In this document: positions 1-6,010 of the stretch, piece after piece
How positions within the stretch are numbered: position 1 is the stretch's first letter
How the letters are laid out: each line of letters starts with the position of its first letter
DNA from: an uncultured Prevotella sp.
Lineage (GTDB): Bacteria; Bacteroidota; Bacteroidia; Bacteroidales; Bacteroidaceae
Length of the DNA stretch: 7,150 nt
NCBI GenBank assembly: GCA_937877595.1
Contig: CALFIY010000055.1
Span: forward strand, 1-7,150
Direction: 5' to 3'
Program-made: the position numbers and the translations under genes
The notes under the pieces: model-generated
The model's database searches: none
Told to the model about the DNA's origin: nothing
What the model saw: only the letters and a program-made list of their open reading frames with translations

Positions 1-365
1 GACTTAGGAACGCCATTATGGCTCACCATCGTGTGGTGGAAGTTCCTGCGTCAAACCTGAAGAAGGAAATAACAAAAATCCTCTTCGAAAAGGGTTATAT
101 CCTGAACTACAAGTTCATTGAGGATGGCCCACAGGGTACTATCAAGGTGGCTCTGAAGTACGATGCCAACACAAAGGAAAATGCCATCAAGTGCCTGAAG
201 CGCGTGTCTACACCAGGACTTCGCAAGTACACTGGTTACAAAGACATGCCGAGAGTAATTAACGGATTAGGTATTGCTATTATATCTACATCCCAGGGTG
301 TTATGACAGACAAGGAAGCAGCGCAGTTGAGAATCGGCGGCGAGGTGCTTTGCTATGTGTATTAA
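1..365 (+). CDS. rpsH: 30S ribosomal protein S8, 5' end cut by the window
   Basis: S8 binds the central domain of 16S rRNA and helps assemble the small-subunit platform. In E. coli it also represses spc-operon translation. The reading frame is open from base 3 and encodes Leu-Arg-Asn-Ala-Ile before the first Met at 18. This matches the usual internal S8 segment, so the Met at 18 is internal and the true start lies upstream. About 120 residues are visible; I estimate 11 are missing from a family length near 131. Diagnostic pieces are TPGLRKYTGYKDMPRV, the signature STSQGVMTDKEA and the ending GGEVLCYVY. It ends 16 bases before rplF. The identification is secure; only the start is unseen. Confidence 0.97.
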   Translation, partial: LRNAIMAHHRVVEVPASNLKKEITKILFEKGYILNYKFIEDGPQGTIKVALKYDANTKENAIKCLKRVSTPGLRKYTGYKDMPRVINGLGIAIISTSQGVMTDKEAAQLRIGGEVLCYVY

Positions 366-368
366 AAC

Positions 369-373
369 GGAGG
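369..373 (+). promoter_or_regulatory. Shine-Dalgarno site of rplF
   Basis: GGAGG lies 8 bases before the ATG at 382. It fixes the rplF start there rather than at the in-frame ATG at 355, which would overlap rpsH and add nine residues foreign to L6. A strong SD is notable because several neighbours have none. Confidence 0.75.
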
Positions 374-381
374 ACCTGAAT

Positions 382-951
382 ATGTCAAGAATAGGAAAAT
401 TACCAATTAGCGTTCCTGCTGGCGTTACCGTCACACAGGACAAAGATGGCGTAGTAACGGTGAAGGGTCCGAAGGGAGAACTCTCACAGAAGGTAGACCC
501 CTCTATCAAAGTAAAGATTGAGGACGGACACGTAGCATTCGAAATAGACGAAGAAAACCCTGTCAACCAGAAACAGAAGCAGGCTTTCCATGGCCTGTAC
601 CGTGCGTTAGTGAACAACATGGTTATTGGTGTGAGCGAAGGATACAAGAAAGAACTTGAACTCGTCGGAGTTGGTTATCGCGTATCTAACCAGGGCAATG
701 TAATAGAATTTGCTCTTGGCTATACACACCCTATCTTCATACAACTGCCAAAGGAAGTGAAGGTAGAAACAAAGTCGGAGCGCAACCAGAACCCACAGAT
801 CATTCTGGAGTCGTGCGACAAACAGTTGTTGGGACTGATATGTGCAAAGATTCGCTCTTTCCGTATGCCAGAGCCTTACAAGGGCAAGGGTATCTTGTTC
901 AAGGGTGAGGTTATCCGTCGTAAGTCGGGTAAATCGGCCGCCGCTAAATAA
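382..951 (+). CDS. rplF: 50S ribosomal protein L6
   Basis: L6 sits near the factor-binding and sarcin-ricin region of the large subunit and is needed late in 50S assembly. The product is 189 residues, the usual bacterial size, with the tandem two-domain layout: an N-terminal copy from about 10-82 and a C-terminal copy from about 90-180. It begins with the typical MSRIGKLPI and carries the conserved PEPYKGKGI motif at 163-171, followed by a basic Lys/Arg tail. The start at 382 is chosen by homology and by GGAGG eight bases upstream. It lies between rpsH and rplR as in most bacterial spc operons, with a 41-base repeat-containing gap after it. No defects are seen. Confidence 0.98.
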   Translation: MSRIGKLPISVPAGVTVTQDKDGVVTVKGPKGELSQKVDPSIKVKIEDGHVAFEIDEENPVNQKQKQAFHGLYRALVNNMVIGVSEGYKKELELVGVGYRVSNQGNVIEFALGYTHPIFIQLPKEVKVETKSERNQNPQIILESCDKQLLGLICAKIRSFRMPEPYKGKGILFKGEVIRRKSGKSAAAK

Positions 952-960
952 TCTTTGTAA

Positions 961-988
961 GTTAAAAGTTAAAAGTTAAAAGTTAGAA
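961..988 (+). repeat. Short tandem repeat, 7-bp unit GTTAAAA
   Basis: Three exact copies of GTTAAAA (961-981) are followed by a one-mismatch fourth copy, GTTAGAA (982-988). They fill most of the 41-base gap between rplF and rplR and end 4 bases before the rplR start. The array therefore replaces any SD site in the rplR leader. A count of four units is directly visible; any role in slippage or expression is inference. Confidence 0.85.
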
Positions 989-992
989 GATT

Positions 993-1337
993 ATGACAAC
1001 AAAGAAAGTTGAAAGACGAATCAAGATTAAATATAGAATTCGTAAGAGCGTTTTCGGCACCGCCGAGCGTCCTCGTCTGAGTGTCTTCCGCTCTAACAAG
1101 CAGATTTATGCTCAGGTGATTAACGATATCGAAGGCAAGACCCTCGTCGCTGCTTCTTCTGCAGGTCTTGAGGCAATGCCGAAAATTCAACAGGCAGAGA
1201 AAGTTGGTGAACTCCTCGCTCAGAAGGCTATCGAGGCCGGTGTGAAGAGCGTCGTGTTCGACCGCAATGGTTATCTGTATCACGGCCGTGTGAAGTCGCT
1301 TGCCGATGCAGCACGCAAGGGTGGACTTAATTTCTAA
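993..1337 (+). CDS. rplR: 50S ribosomal protein L18
   Basis: L18 binds 5S rRNA and, together with L5, docks it onto the central protuberance of the large subunit. The 114-residue length is normal for the family. The N-terminus is very basic (about residues 4-18), then RPRLSVFRSNKQIYAQV begins the core beta-sheet. The C-terminal signature FDRNGYLYHGRVKSLADAAR spans 89-108 and the protein ends GGLNF. The start at 993 gives the standard N-terminus and has no SD; the leader is the GTTAAAA repeat followed by GATT. It is followed by rpsE after only 6 bases, suggesting translational coupling. No anomalies are seen. Confidence 0.98.
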   Translation: MTTKKVERRIKIKYRIRKSVFGTAERPRLSVFRSNKQIYAQVINDIEGKTLVAASSAGLEAMPKIQQAEKVGELLAQKAIEAGVKSVVFDRNGYLYHGRVKSLADAARKGGLNF

Positions 1338-1343
1338 ACGATT

Positions 1344-1856
1344 ATGGCAATGAACAAAGTTAGAATTAATAGTGACGTAGAGTTAAAAGACAGACTGGTT
1401 GCCATCAACCGTGTAACGAAGGTAACTAAGGGTGGTCGCACTTTCACATTCGCTGCTATCGTAGTTGTCGGCGACGGCAACGGCGTAATCGGCTGGGGCC
1501 TTGGCAAGGCTGGCGAAGTTACCGCTGCCATTGCAAAGGGCGTAGAAGCAGCCAAGAAGAACCTCGTCAAGGTTCCTGTGCTCAAGGGCACTATACCTCA
1601 CGAGATGGAGGCTCGCTTTGGGGGTGCTCAGGTGTTCCTGAAGCCGGCAGCAGCAGGTACAGGACTCGTTGCTGGTGGTGCTATGCGCGCAGTGCTGGAA
1701 AGTGCAGGCGTAAAGGATGTGCTTGCTAAGTCAAAGGGCTCATCCAACCCTCACAACCTGGTCAAGGCAACTATTGTAGCACTTAGCCAGATGAGAGATG
1801 CCTATACCATAGCAGGTACACGTGGCATCAGCATGCAGAAAGTGTTTAACGGATAA
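1344..1856 (+). CDS. rpsE: 30S ribosomal protein S5
   Basis: S5 lies on the solvent side of the small subunit near the mRNA entry channel and affects decoding accuracy and translocation. The product has 170 residues. The N-terminal double-stranded-RNA-binding-like domain covers about 15-80 and contains the signature run GRTFTFAAIVVVGDGNGVIG from residue 31. The C-terminal domain includes RFGGAQVFLKPAAAGTGLVA (91-110), GGAMRAVLESAGVKDV and KSKGSSNPHNLVKAT. Two Met codons, at 1344 and 1350, could start it. I keep 1344 because Bacteroidota S5 proteins usually begin Met-Ala-Met-Asn. It lies 6 bases after rplR and 17 before rpmD. Confidence 0.98.
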   Translation: MAMNKVRINSDVELKDRLVAINRVTKVTKGGRTFTFAAIVVVGDGNGVIGWGLGKAGEVTAAIAKGVEAAKKNLVKVPVLKGTIPHEMEARFGGAQVFLKPAAAGTGLVAGGAMRAVLESAGVKDVLAKSKGSSNPHNLVKATIVALSQMRDAYTIAGTRGISMQKVFNG

Positions 1857-1860
1857 AAAA

Positions 1861-1865
1861 GGGAG
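1861..1865 (+). promoter_or_regulatory. Shine-Dalgarno site of rpmD
   Basis: GGGAG is placed 8 bases upstream of the ATG at 1874, after an A-run that follows the rpsE stop. It supports the rpmD start. Confidence 0.6.
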
Positions 1866-1873
1866 ACAATACT

Positions 1874-2050
1874 ATGGCAACAATTAAGATTAAGCAGATA
1901 AAGAGCAAGATAGGTTACCCCGTTGACCAGAAGCGTACGCTCGAGGCTCTTGGCCTTCGCAAGATTTCTCAGGTTGTTGAGAAAGAGGATACTCCTGTTA
2001 TCCGCGGCATGATACAGAAAGTTCACCATCTGGTGGAAGTTATCGACTAA
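1874..2050 (+). CDS. rpmD: 50S ribosomal protein L30
   Basis: L30 is a small protein on the surface of the 50S subunit and is non-essential or absent in some bacteria. Translating 1874-2050 gives 58 residues, a normal L30 length. It starts MATIKIKQIKSKIGYPVDQK, followed by RTLEALGLRKI and ending VIRGMIQKVHHLVEVID. These fit the family's beta-alpha-beta-alpha-beta fold and its Gly-Leu-Arg-Lys and Gly-Met-Ile-x-Lys-Val-x-His landmarks. An SD-like GGGAG lies 8 bases before the start. Its place between rpsE and rplO is the classical spc-operon slot, which supports the call despite the short length. Confidence 0.96.
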   Translation: MATIKIKQIKSKIGYPVDQKRTLEALGLRKISQVVEKEDTPVIRGMIQKVHHLVEVID

Positions 2051-2080
2051 TTTATTTACCTTATTAAATACAGAATTATT

Positions 2081-2527
2081 ATGAAACTACATACTCTAAA
2101 ACCTGCCGAAGGCTCTACGCATTCACGTCGACGCATTGGTCGTGGCCCAGGTTCTGGCTTGGGTGGCACGTCTACTCGCGGTCATAAGGGTGCAAAGGCT
2201 CGTTCTGGTTACAAGAAGAAGATTGGTTTCGAAGGTGGTCAGATGCCGTTGCAGCGTCGAGTTCCAAAGGCTGGTTTCAAGAACATTAACCACAAGGAAT
2301 ACTTTGCTGTAAACCTGTCTACTCTCCAGAAACTTGCAGAAGAGAAGGGACTTGCCAAGATTGGCATCGCAGAACTCGTGGCAGCAGGTCTTACCAACGG
2401 TAAGGAGTTGGTGAAGATTCTCGGCAACGGAGAACTGAAGGCAAAGATCGACGTGGAGGCCAATGCCTTCTCGAAGACTGCCGAAGAAGCAATCAAGGCA
2501 GTAGGTGGAAACGCAACAATTATCTAA
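2081..2527 (+). CDS. rplO: 50S ribosomal protein L15
   Basis: L15 is a 23S rRNA-binding protein with a long basic N-terminal extension reaching into the subunit interior. It joins during mid to late 50S assembly. The 148-residue product shows the Gly/Arg/Lys-rich extension (about 14-48, including IGRGPGSGLGGTSTRGHKG), then GFEGGQMPLQRRVPKAGF (49-66). The globular C-terminal part carries the family signature beginning VKILGNGELKAKIDVEA near 111 and ending in GG at 142-143. The 30-base AT-rich leader has no SD and ends GAATTATT before the ATG. secY follows after 9 bases, the usual order. Confidence 0.98.
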   Translation: MKLHTLKPAEGSTHSRRRIGRGPGSGLGGTSTRGHKGAKARSGYKKKIGFEGGQMPLQRRVPKAGFKNINHKEYFAVNLSTLQKLAEEKGLAKIGIAELVAAGLTNGKELVKILGNGELKAKIDVEANAFSKTAEEAIKAVGGNATII

Positions 2528-2536
2528 TCAACAAAG

Positions 2537-3880
2537 ATGAAGAAGTTAATAGAGACACTGAAGAACATATGGAAGATTGAGGATCTGCGGCAGCGTATCC
2601 TTATCACCGTATTGTTTGTTGCTATTTATCGTTTCGGCTCGTTCGTGGTTTTGCCGGGCATAAACCCAGCATTGCTGGATAAGTTGCAGTCGCAAACTCA
2701 GGGTGGCCTAATGTCGCTGCTCGATATGTTCTCCGGTGGAGCATTTTCCAATGCGTCGATATTTGCATTGGGAATCATGCCTTACATCTCTGCTTCTATC
2801 GTTATGCAACTTCTTGCCGTTGCTGTGCCTTATTTCCAGAAGATGCAGCGCGAGGGTGAGAGTGGCCGAAAGAAGATAATGACATACACTCGCTATCTGA
2901 CAGTGGCAATATTGCTCTTTCAGGCTCCAAGTTATCTTCTTAATCTGAAAGTGCAGGCAGGTGCAGCCCTTGCTTCTGGCATAAGTTGGTCTGTCTTCGT
3001 TTTCCCGGCAACGATAATCCTTGCTGCAGGAAGTATGTTCATCCTTTGGCTGGGTGAGCGCATTACGGATAAGGGTATAGGAAATGGTATCTCGCTGATC
3101 ATTATGATTGGTATCATCGCCCGCCTGCCTCAGGCCTCCATTCAGGAGGTTGGCTCGCGCTTCACTGCCATTACAGGTGGTGGACTTGTGATGTTCCTTG
3201 TCGAGTTAATCATTCTCTATGCAGTTGTTTGTGCATCTATAGTTTTGGTGCAGGGCGTTCGTAAGATCCCTGTACAGTACGCAAAGCGTCTTGTTGGTAA
3301 CCAGCAGTATGGCGGCGCTCGTCAGTATATTCCTCTGAAACTCTTTGCTGCCAATGTCATGCCTATCATCTTTGCTCAGGCTCTGATGTTTATCCCGTTG
3401 GCATTCGTGCAGTATGCTGCTCCGGAGAATGCAAGTTGGTTCGTACGTTCACTCTTGGATCACCACAGTTGGACATACAACATCATCTTTGCTTTCCTGA
3501 TTATAGCGTTTACGTATTTCTATACCGCCATTACTCTCAACCCTACGCAGATGGCTGAGGACATGAAGCGCAACAATGGCTACATTCCCGGCATCAAGCC
3601 AGGAAAGCCAACGGCAGACTACATCGACACAATAATGTCACGTATCACTCTGCCCGGTTCGCTGTTCATCGCTTTCATCGCCATCATGCCGGCGTTGGCT
3701 GGCCTGCTTAATGTGCAGGATGCTTTCTCGCAGTTCTTTGGTGGAACTTCTTTGCTCATTCTTGTTGGTGTTGTGCTTGACACTCTCCAGCAGATAGAAA
3801 GTCACTTGTTGATGCGCCATTACGACGGACTGCTTAATTCAGGACGCATACATGGCCGTGGAGGAGTGACCGCCTACTAA
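2537..3880 (+). CDS. secY: Protein translocase channel subunit SecY
   Basis: SecY forms the inner-membrane channel of SecYEG, through which SecA or the ribosome drives secreted and membrane proteins. The product has 447 residues, a normal length. Ten hydrophobic segments can be picked out near residues 20-38, 75-98, 117-137, 150-172, 183-200, 216-238, 270-292, 312-333, 371-391 and 401-419. The plug region (about 60-72, with FSGGAFSNAS) runs into TM2 with GIMPYISASIVMQLL. The cytosolic C5 loop reads NNGYIPGIKPGKPTADYID (346-364). In it Lys354 occupies the position of E. coli Arg357, which matters for SecA-driven export. It follows rplO by 9 bases and precedes map by 7; no SD is visible. Confidence 0.98.
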   Translation: MKKLIETLKNIWKIEDLRQRILITVLFVAIYRFGSFVVLPGINPALLDKLQSQTQGGLMSLLDMFSGGAFSNASIFALGIMPYISASIVMQLLAVAVPYFQKMQREGESGRKKIMTYTRYLTVAILLFQAPSYLLNLKVQAGAALASGISWSVFVFPATIILAAGSMFILWLGERITDKGIGNGISLIIMIGIIARLPQASIQEVGSRFTAITGGGLVMFLVELIILYAVVCASIVLVQGVRKIPVQYAKRLVGNQQYGGARQYIPLKLFAANVMPIIFAQALMFIPLAFVQYAAPENASWFVRSLLDHHSWTYNIIFAFLIIAFTYFYTAITLNPTQMAEDMKRNNGYIPGIKPGKPTADYIDTIMSRITLPGSLFIAFIAIMPALAGLLNVQDAFSQFFGGTSLLILVGVVLDTLQQIESHLLMRHYDGLLNSGRIHGRGGVTAY

Positions 3881-3887
3881 AGCAACT

Positions 3888-4688
3888 ATGAAGGTTTTCC
3901 TGAAGACGGAAGATGAGATAGAGTTGATGCGTCAGGCAAACCAACTCGTTGGTAAAACGCTTGGCGAATTGGCAAAACATATCAAGCCTGGTGTTACGAC
4001 TCTCCAGTTGGACAAAGTGGCTGACGAATTTATTCGCGACCACGGGGCAATTCCAACGTTCAAGGGTTTCCCTAATCCATATGGAGGGCCGTTTCCCGCC
4101 AGCATCTGCACATCGGTAAATGATGTTGTAGTGCATGGCGTGCCTAACAGTACTACTATTCTGCAGGAGGGAGATATTATCTCCGTAGACTGCGGAACAT
4201 TGCTGAACGGATTTTGCGGCGACTCCTGCTATACTTTTTGCGTAGGCGAAATAGACGACGAGAAGAAGCAGTTGCTGCGTACAACCAAGGAGGCATTATA
4301 TAAGGGTATTGAGCAGGCAGTTGCCGGCAGACATCTTGGGGATATCAGTTATGCCGTACAATATCATTGCGAGTCGCAAGGATATGGTGTTGTCAGAGAA
4401 CTGACAGGGCACGGTATCGGACGAGAAATGCACGAAGATCCTCAAGTGCCAAACTACGGCAGACGTGGAAATGGCATAATGCTCAAGGCAGGCATGTGTA
4501 TAGCCATCGAACCAATGATAACGATGGGAAAGAGAGATATATGGCTTGACCAGGACCGTTGGACAGTGCGCACACGCGACTCAAAGCCGGCAGCACATTT
4601 CGAGCACACCATTGTCGTTCGAAAGGGAAAGGCAGAAATCCTCTCATCTTTCGAGGAAGCAGAAAGCACAGAAGGTATAAAATATTGA
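3888..4688 (+). CDS. map: Type I methionine aminopeptidase
   Basis: Removes the initiator Met from nascent cytosolic proteins when the second residue is small. The 266-residue product has the pita-bread fold motifs and all expected metal ligands: Asp101, Asp112 (in GFCGDSCYTF), His175 (in GHGIG), Glu208 (in IAIEPM) and Glu239 (in HFEHTIVV). The substrate-contacting His83 (in NDVVVHGVP) and His182 are also present. Compared with E. coli MetAP it has about seven extra residues around PNPYGGPFP (62-70), before the His83 strand. It lies directly after secY with no adk between them, and infA starts 3 bases after its stop. It should be a functional enzyme. Confidence 0.97.
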   Translation: MKVFLKTEDEIELMRQANQLVGKTLGELAKHIKPGVTTLQLDKVADEFIRDHGAIPTFKGFPNPYGGPFPASICTSVNDVVVHGVPNSTTILQEGDIISVDCGTLLNGFCGDSCYTFCVGEIDDEKKQLLRTTKEALYKGIEQAVAGRHLGDISYAVQYHCESQGYGVVRELTGHGIGREMHEDPQVPNYGRRGNGIMLKAGMCIAIEPMITMGKRDIWLDQDRWTVRTRDSKPAAHFEHTIVVRKGKAEILSSFEEAESTEGIKY

Positions 4689-4691
4689 AGT

Positions 4692-4910
4692 ATGGCAAAG
4701 CAAGGTGCTATAGAACAGGATGGAACAATCGTAGAGGCATTGTCGAATGCAATGTTCCGCGTAGAGTTGGAGAATGGCGTGCCCATCATAGCACACATCT
4801 CAGGAAAGATGCGCATGCATTACATCAAGATACTGCCAGGAGACAAAGTGAAGGTAGAGATGAGCCCCTACGATTTGACCAAAGGACGAATTGTATTTAG
4901 ATACAAATAA
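4692..4910 (+). CDS. infA: Translation initiation factor IF-1
   Basis: IF-1 binds the A site of the 30S subunit during initiation and assists IF-2 and IF-3. The 72-residue product has the family's normal length and forms a single S1-like OB fold. Recognisable pieces are the start MAKQGAIEQDGTIVEAL, the central NAMFRVELENGVPIIAHISG, then GKMRMHYIKILPGDKVKVEM and the terminal LTKGRIVFRYK. It begins 3 bases after the map stop without an SD, so translation is probably coupled to map. rpmJ follows after 17 bases. The map-infA-rpmJ order is standard in this phylum. Confidence 0.98.
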   Translation: MAKQGAIEQDGTIVEALSNAMFRVELENGVPIIAHISGKMRMHYIKILPGDKVKVEMSPYDLTKGRIVFRYK

Positions 4911-4914
4911 ACCA

Positions 4915-4919
4915 AGGAG
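4915..4919 (+). promoter_or_regulatory. Shine-Dalgarno site of rpmJ
   Basis: AGGAG (within AAGGAGA) lies 8 bases before the ATG at 4928. It is one of three clear SD sites in the window and supports the start of this very short gene. Confidence 0.7.
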
Positions 4920-4927
4920 ATAAAGAT

Positions 4928-5044
4928 ATGAAGACAAGAGCATCACTGAAAAAGCGTACCCCAGACTGCAAGATAGTACGTCGCAAGGGTCGTCTGTTTG
5001 TTATCAACAAGAAGAACCCTAAGTACAAGATGCGTCAGGGTTAA
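4928..5044 (+). CDS. rpmJ: 50S ribosomal protein L36, cysteine-poor form
   Basis: L36 is the smallest bacterial ribosomal protein and stabilises 23S rRNA near the L7/L12 stalk base. Translation gives 38 residues: MKTRASLKKRTPDCKIVRRK, then GRLFVINKKNPKYKMRQG. The length and the MK-x-RASLKK and NPKYKMRQG ends are typical. The zinc ribbon of classical L36 needs three Cys and one His. Here only Cys14 remains; the other positions hold Thr11, Asn27 and Tyr33, so this is a zinc-independent (C-minus) form. A good SD precedes it, and it sits after infA as expected. Confidence 0.97.
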   Translation: MKTRASLKKRTPDCKIVRRKGRLFVINKKNPKYKMRQG

Positions 5045-5066
5045 TGTTAAATAAGCATAAAGTAGA

Positions 5067-5102
5067 TACGCCTTTTACAATCATTTTGTAGGATTATGCG
5101 TA
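5067..5102. repeat. Imperfect nested inverted repeat
   Basis: The outer arms TACGC (5067-5071) and GCGTA (5098-5102) flank the inner arms TACAA (5076-5080) and TTGTA (5086-5090), which have a 5-base loop. An additional CC (5071-5072) and GG (5091-5092) can pair around the inner arms. The structure overlaps the proposed promoter before rpsM. The arms are AT-rich and no T-run follows immediately, so I do not call it a terminator. Confidence 0.45.
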
Positions 5103-5108
5103 CCTTTG
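5074..5108 (+). promoter_or_regulatory. Probable Bacteroidota-type promoter for rpsM-rpsK-rpsD
   Basis: TACCTTTG at 5101-5108 fits the Bacteroidota -7 consensus TAnnTTTG exactly and is followed by CG. A weak upstream element, TTTACA (5074-5079), lies 21 bases before it; a good TTTG at the usual -33 position is not present. A start near 5115 would leave a 5' leader of about 50 AT-rich bases before the rpsM ATG. The setting, a 119-base gap inside an otherwise compact cluster at the spc/alpha boundary, favours a real internal promoter. Confidence 0.6.
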
Positions 5109-5163
5109 CGTGCTTTTTAGCAGGATTACAAAGTATTTTTAATTTATTTTTTAGTTACAAACA

Positions 5164-5544
5164 ATGGCAATAAGAATTGTTGGAGTAGATTTGCCCCAGG
5201 AGAAGCGTGGCGAAATCGCATTGACCTATATCTATGGTATTGGTCGAAGTAGTTCAGCAAAGATTTTGGACAAGGCCGGCGTGAGCCGCGACCTGAAGGT
5301 CAGTGAGTGGAGTGACGATCAGGCTGCCAAGATTCGTGAGATTATCGGTGCTGAATTCAAGGTAGAAGGTGATCTTCGTAGTGAGATCCAGTTGAATATC
5401 AAGCGACTTATGGATATTGGTTGCTATCGTGGCGTTCGTCATCGTCATGGTCTTCCTGTTCGTGGTCAGAGTACCAAGAACAATGCCCGTACCCGTAAGG
5501 GCAAGAAGAAGACTGTTGCCAACAAGAAGAAGGCTACGAAGTAA
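5164..5544 (+). CDS. rpsM: 30S ribosomal protein S13
   Basis: S13 is a small-subunit head protein that contacts the P-site tRNA and forms intersubunit bridges with 23S rRNA and L5. The 126-residue product has the helical N-terminal domain (MAIRIVGVDLPQEKRGEIAL, then TYIYGIGRSSSAKIL) and a middle helical region. The conserved basic tail includes CYRGVRHRHGLPVRGQSTKN (87-106), then NARTRKGKKK and further lysines. It is the first gene after the 119-base gap with the probable promoter. Its leader has no SD and ends TTACAAACA before the ATG. In E. coli the equivalent leader is where S4 represses the operon; whether that holds here is unknown. Confidence 0.98.
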   Translation: MAIRIVGVDLPQEKRGEIALTYIYGIGRSSSAKILDKAGVSRDLKVSEWSDDQAAKIREIIGAEFKVEGDLRSEIQLNIKRLMDIGCYRGVRHRHGLPVRGQSTKNNARTRKGKKKTVANKKKATK

Positions 5545-5577
5545 TTCTATTCGTTAACATTTAAGATTAAAAGAATT

Positions 5578-5967
5578 ATGGCAAAGAAAACAGTCACTTC
5601 TAAGAAGAGAAACGTGAAGGTTAATGCCCTTGGTCAACTTCATGTTCACAGTTCTTTCAATAATATCATTGTAACTCTGACCAATGATGAGGGTCAGGTG
5701 ATTTCTTGGTCTTCAGCAGGTAAGATGGGTTTCCGTGGTTCTAAGAAGAACACGCCGTATGCTGCCCAGATGGCTGCAGAAGATTGCGCAAAGGTTGCTT
5801 TCGATCTTGGACTTCGCAAGGTTAAGGCATACGTTAAGGGCCCGGGCAATGGCCGCGAGTCTGCTATTCGTGCCGTGCATGGTGCAGGTATTGAGGTTGT
5901 CGAAATCATTGATGCTACACCGCTGCCACACAATGGCTGCCGTCCTCCGAAGCGTCGTCGCGTATAA
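5578..5967 (+). CDS. rpsK: 30S ribosomal protein S11
   Basis: S11 forms part of the small-subunit platform and the mRNA exit cleft, next to S18 and S21. The 129-residue product starts MAKKTVTSKKRNVKVNALGQ and continues with HVHSSFNNIIVTLTNDEGQ and WSSAGKMGFRGSKKNTPYAA. GPGNGRESAIRAV (88-100) leads to the strongly conserved ending DATPLPHNGCRPPKRRRV. Asn119-Gly120 in that ending corresponds to the isoaspartate site described for E. coli S11. The start has no SD; the leader ends AAAAGAATT before the ATG. It lies 33 bases after rpsM and 57 before rpsD. Confidence 0.98.
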   Translation: MAKKTVTSKKRNVKVNALGQLHVHSSFNNIIVTLTNDEGQVISWSSAGKMGFRGSKKNTPYAAQMAAEDCAKVAFDLGLRKVKAYVKGPGNGRESAIRAVHGAGIEVVEIIDATPLPHNGCRPPKRRRV

Positions 5968-5987
5968 TATGACGTTAATAACGACGC
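5952..5987. repeat. 7-bp perfect inverted repeat at the rpsK end
   Basis: GCGTCGT (5952-5958, in the last rpsK codons) is the exact reverse complement of ACGACGC (5981-5987). A 22-base spacer separates them, so the mRNA could form a GC-rich hairpin enclosing the rpsK stop codon. Inside and overlapping it is the small palindrome CGTTA-A-TAACG (5973-5983). Chance is possible because the left arm lies in conserved Arg codons. Confidence 0.4.
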
Positions 5988-5990
5988 ATC

Positions 5991-6010
5991 GAAATAACGA
6001 AATAACGAAT
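5991..6010 (+). repeat. Short tandem repeat, 8-bp unit GAAATAAC
   Basis: Two exact copies of GAAATAAC (5991-5998 and 5999-6006) plus a partial third copy (GAA at 6007-6009) precede a run of eight T (6010-6017) in the rpsD leader. The next bases, AAGAATT, lead directly to the rpsD ATG. No SD site is present. Confidence 0.6.

Noticed and set aside
18..20. ATG at 18 as the rpsH start.
   Set aside because: The frame is open to base 3 and the residues before this Met match the internal S8 sequence, so the true start is off the window.
355..381. Upstream in-frame ATG for rplF at 355.
   Set aside because: It would overlap the rpsH end and add residues not found in L6. The ATG at 382 has GGAGG at the right distance and the family N-terminus.
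3860..3866. GGAGGAG near the secY end as an SD for map.
   Set aside because: It lies 21 bases before the map ATG, too far for a functional SD, and is explained by secY codons.
5085..5088. TTTG as the -33 element of the rpsM promoter.
   Set aside because: It lies only 12 bases before the TAnnTTTG box, too close for the usual spacing.
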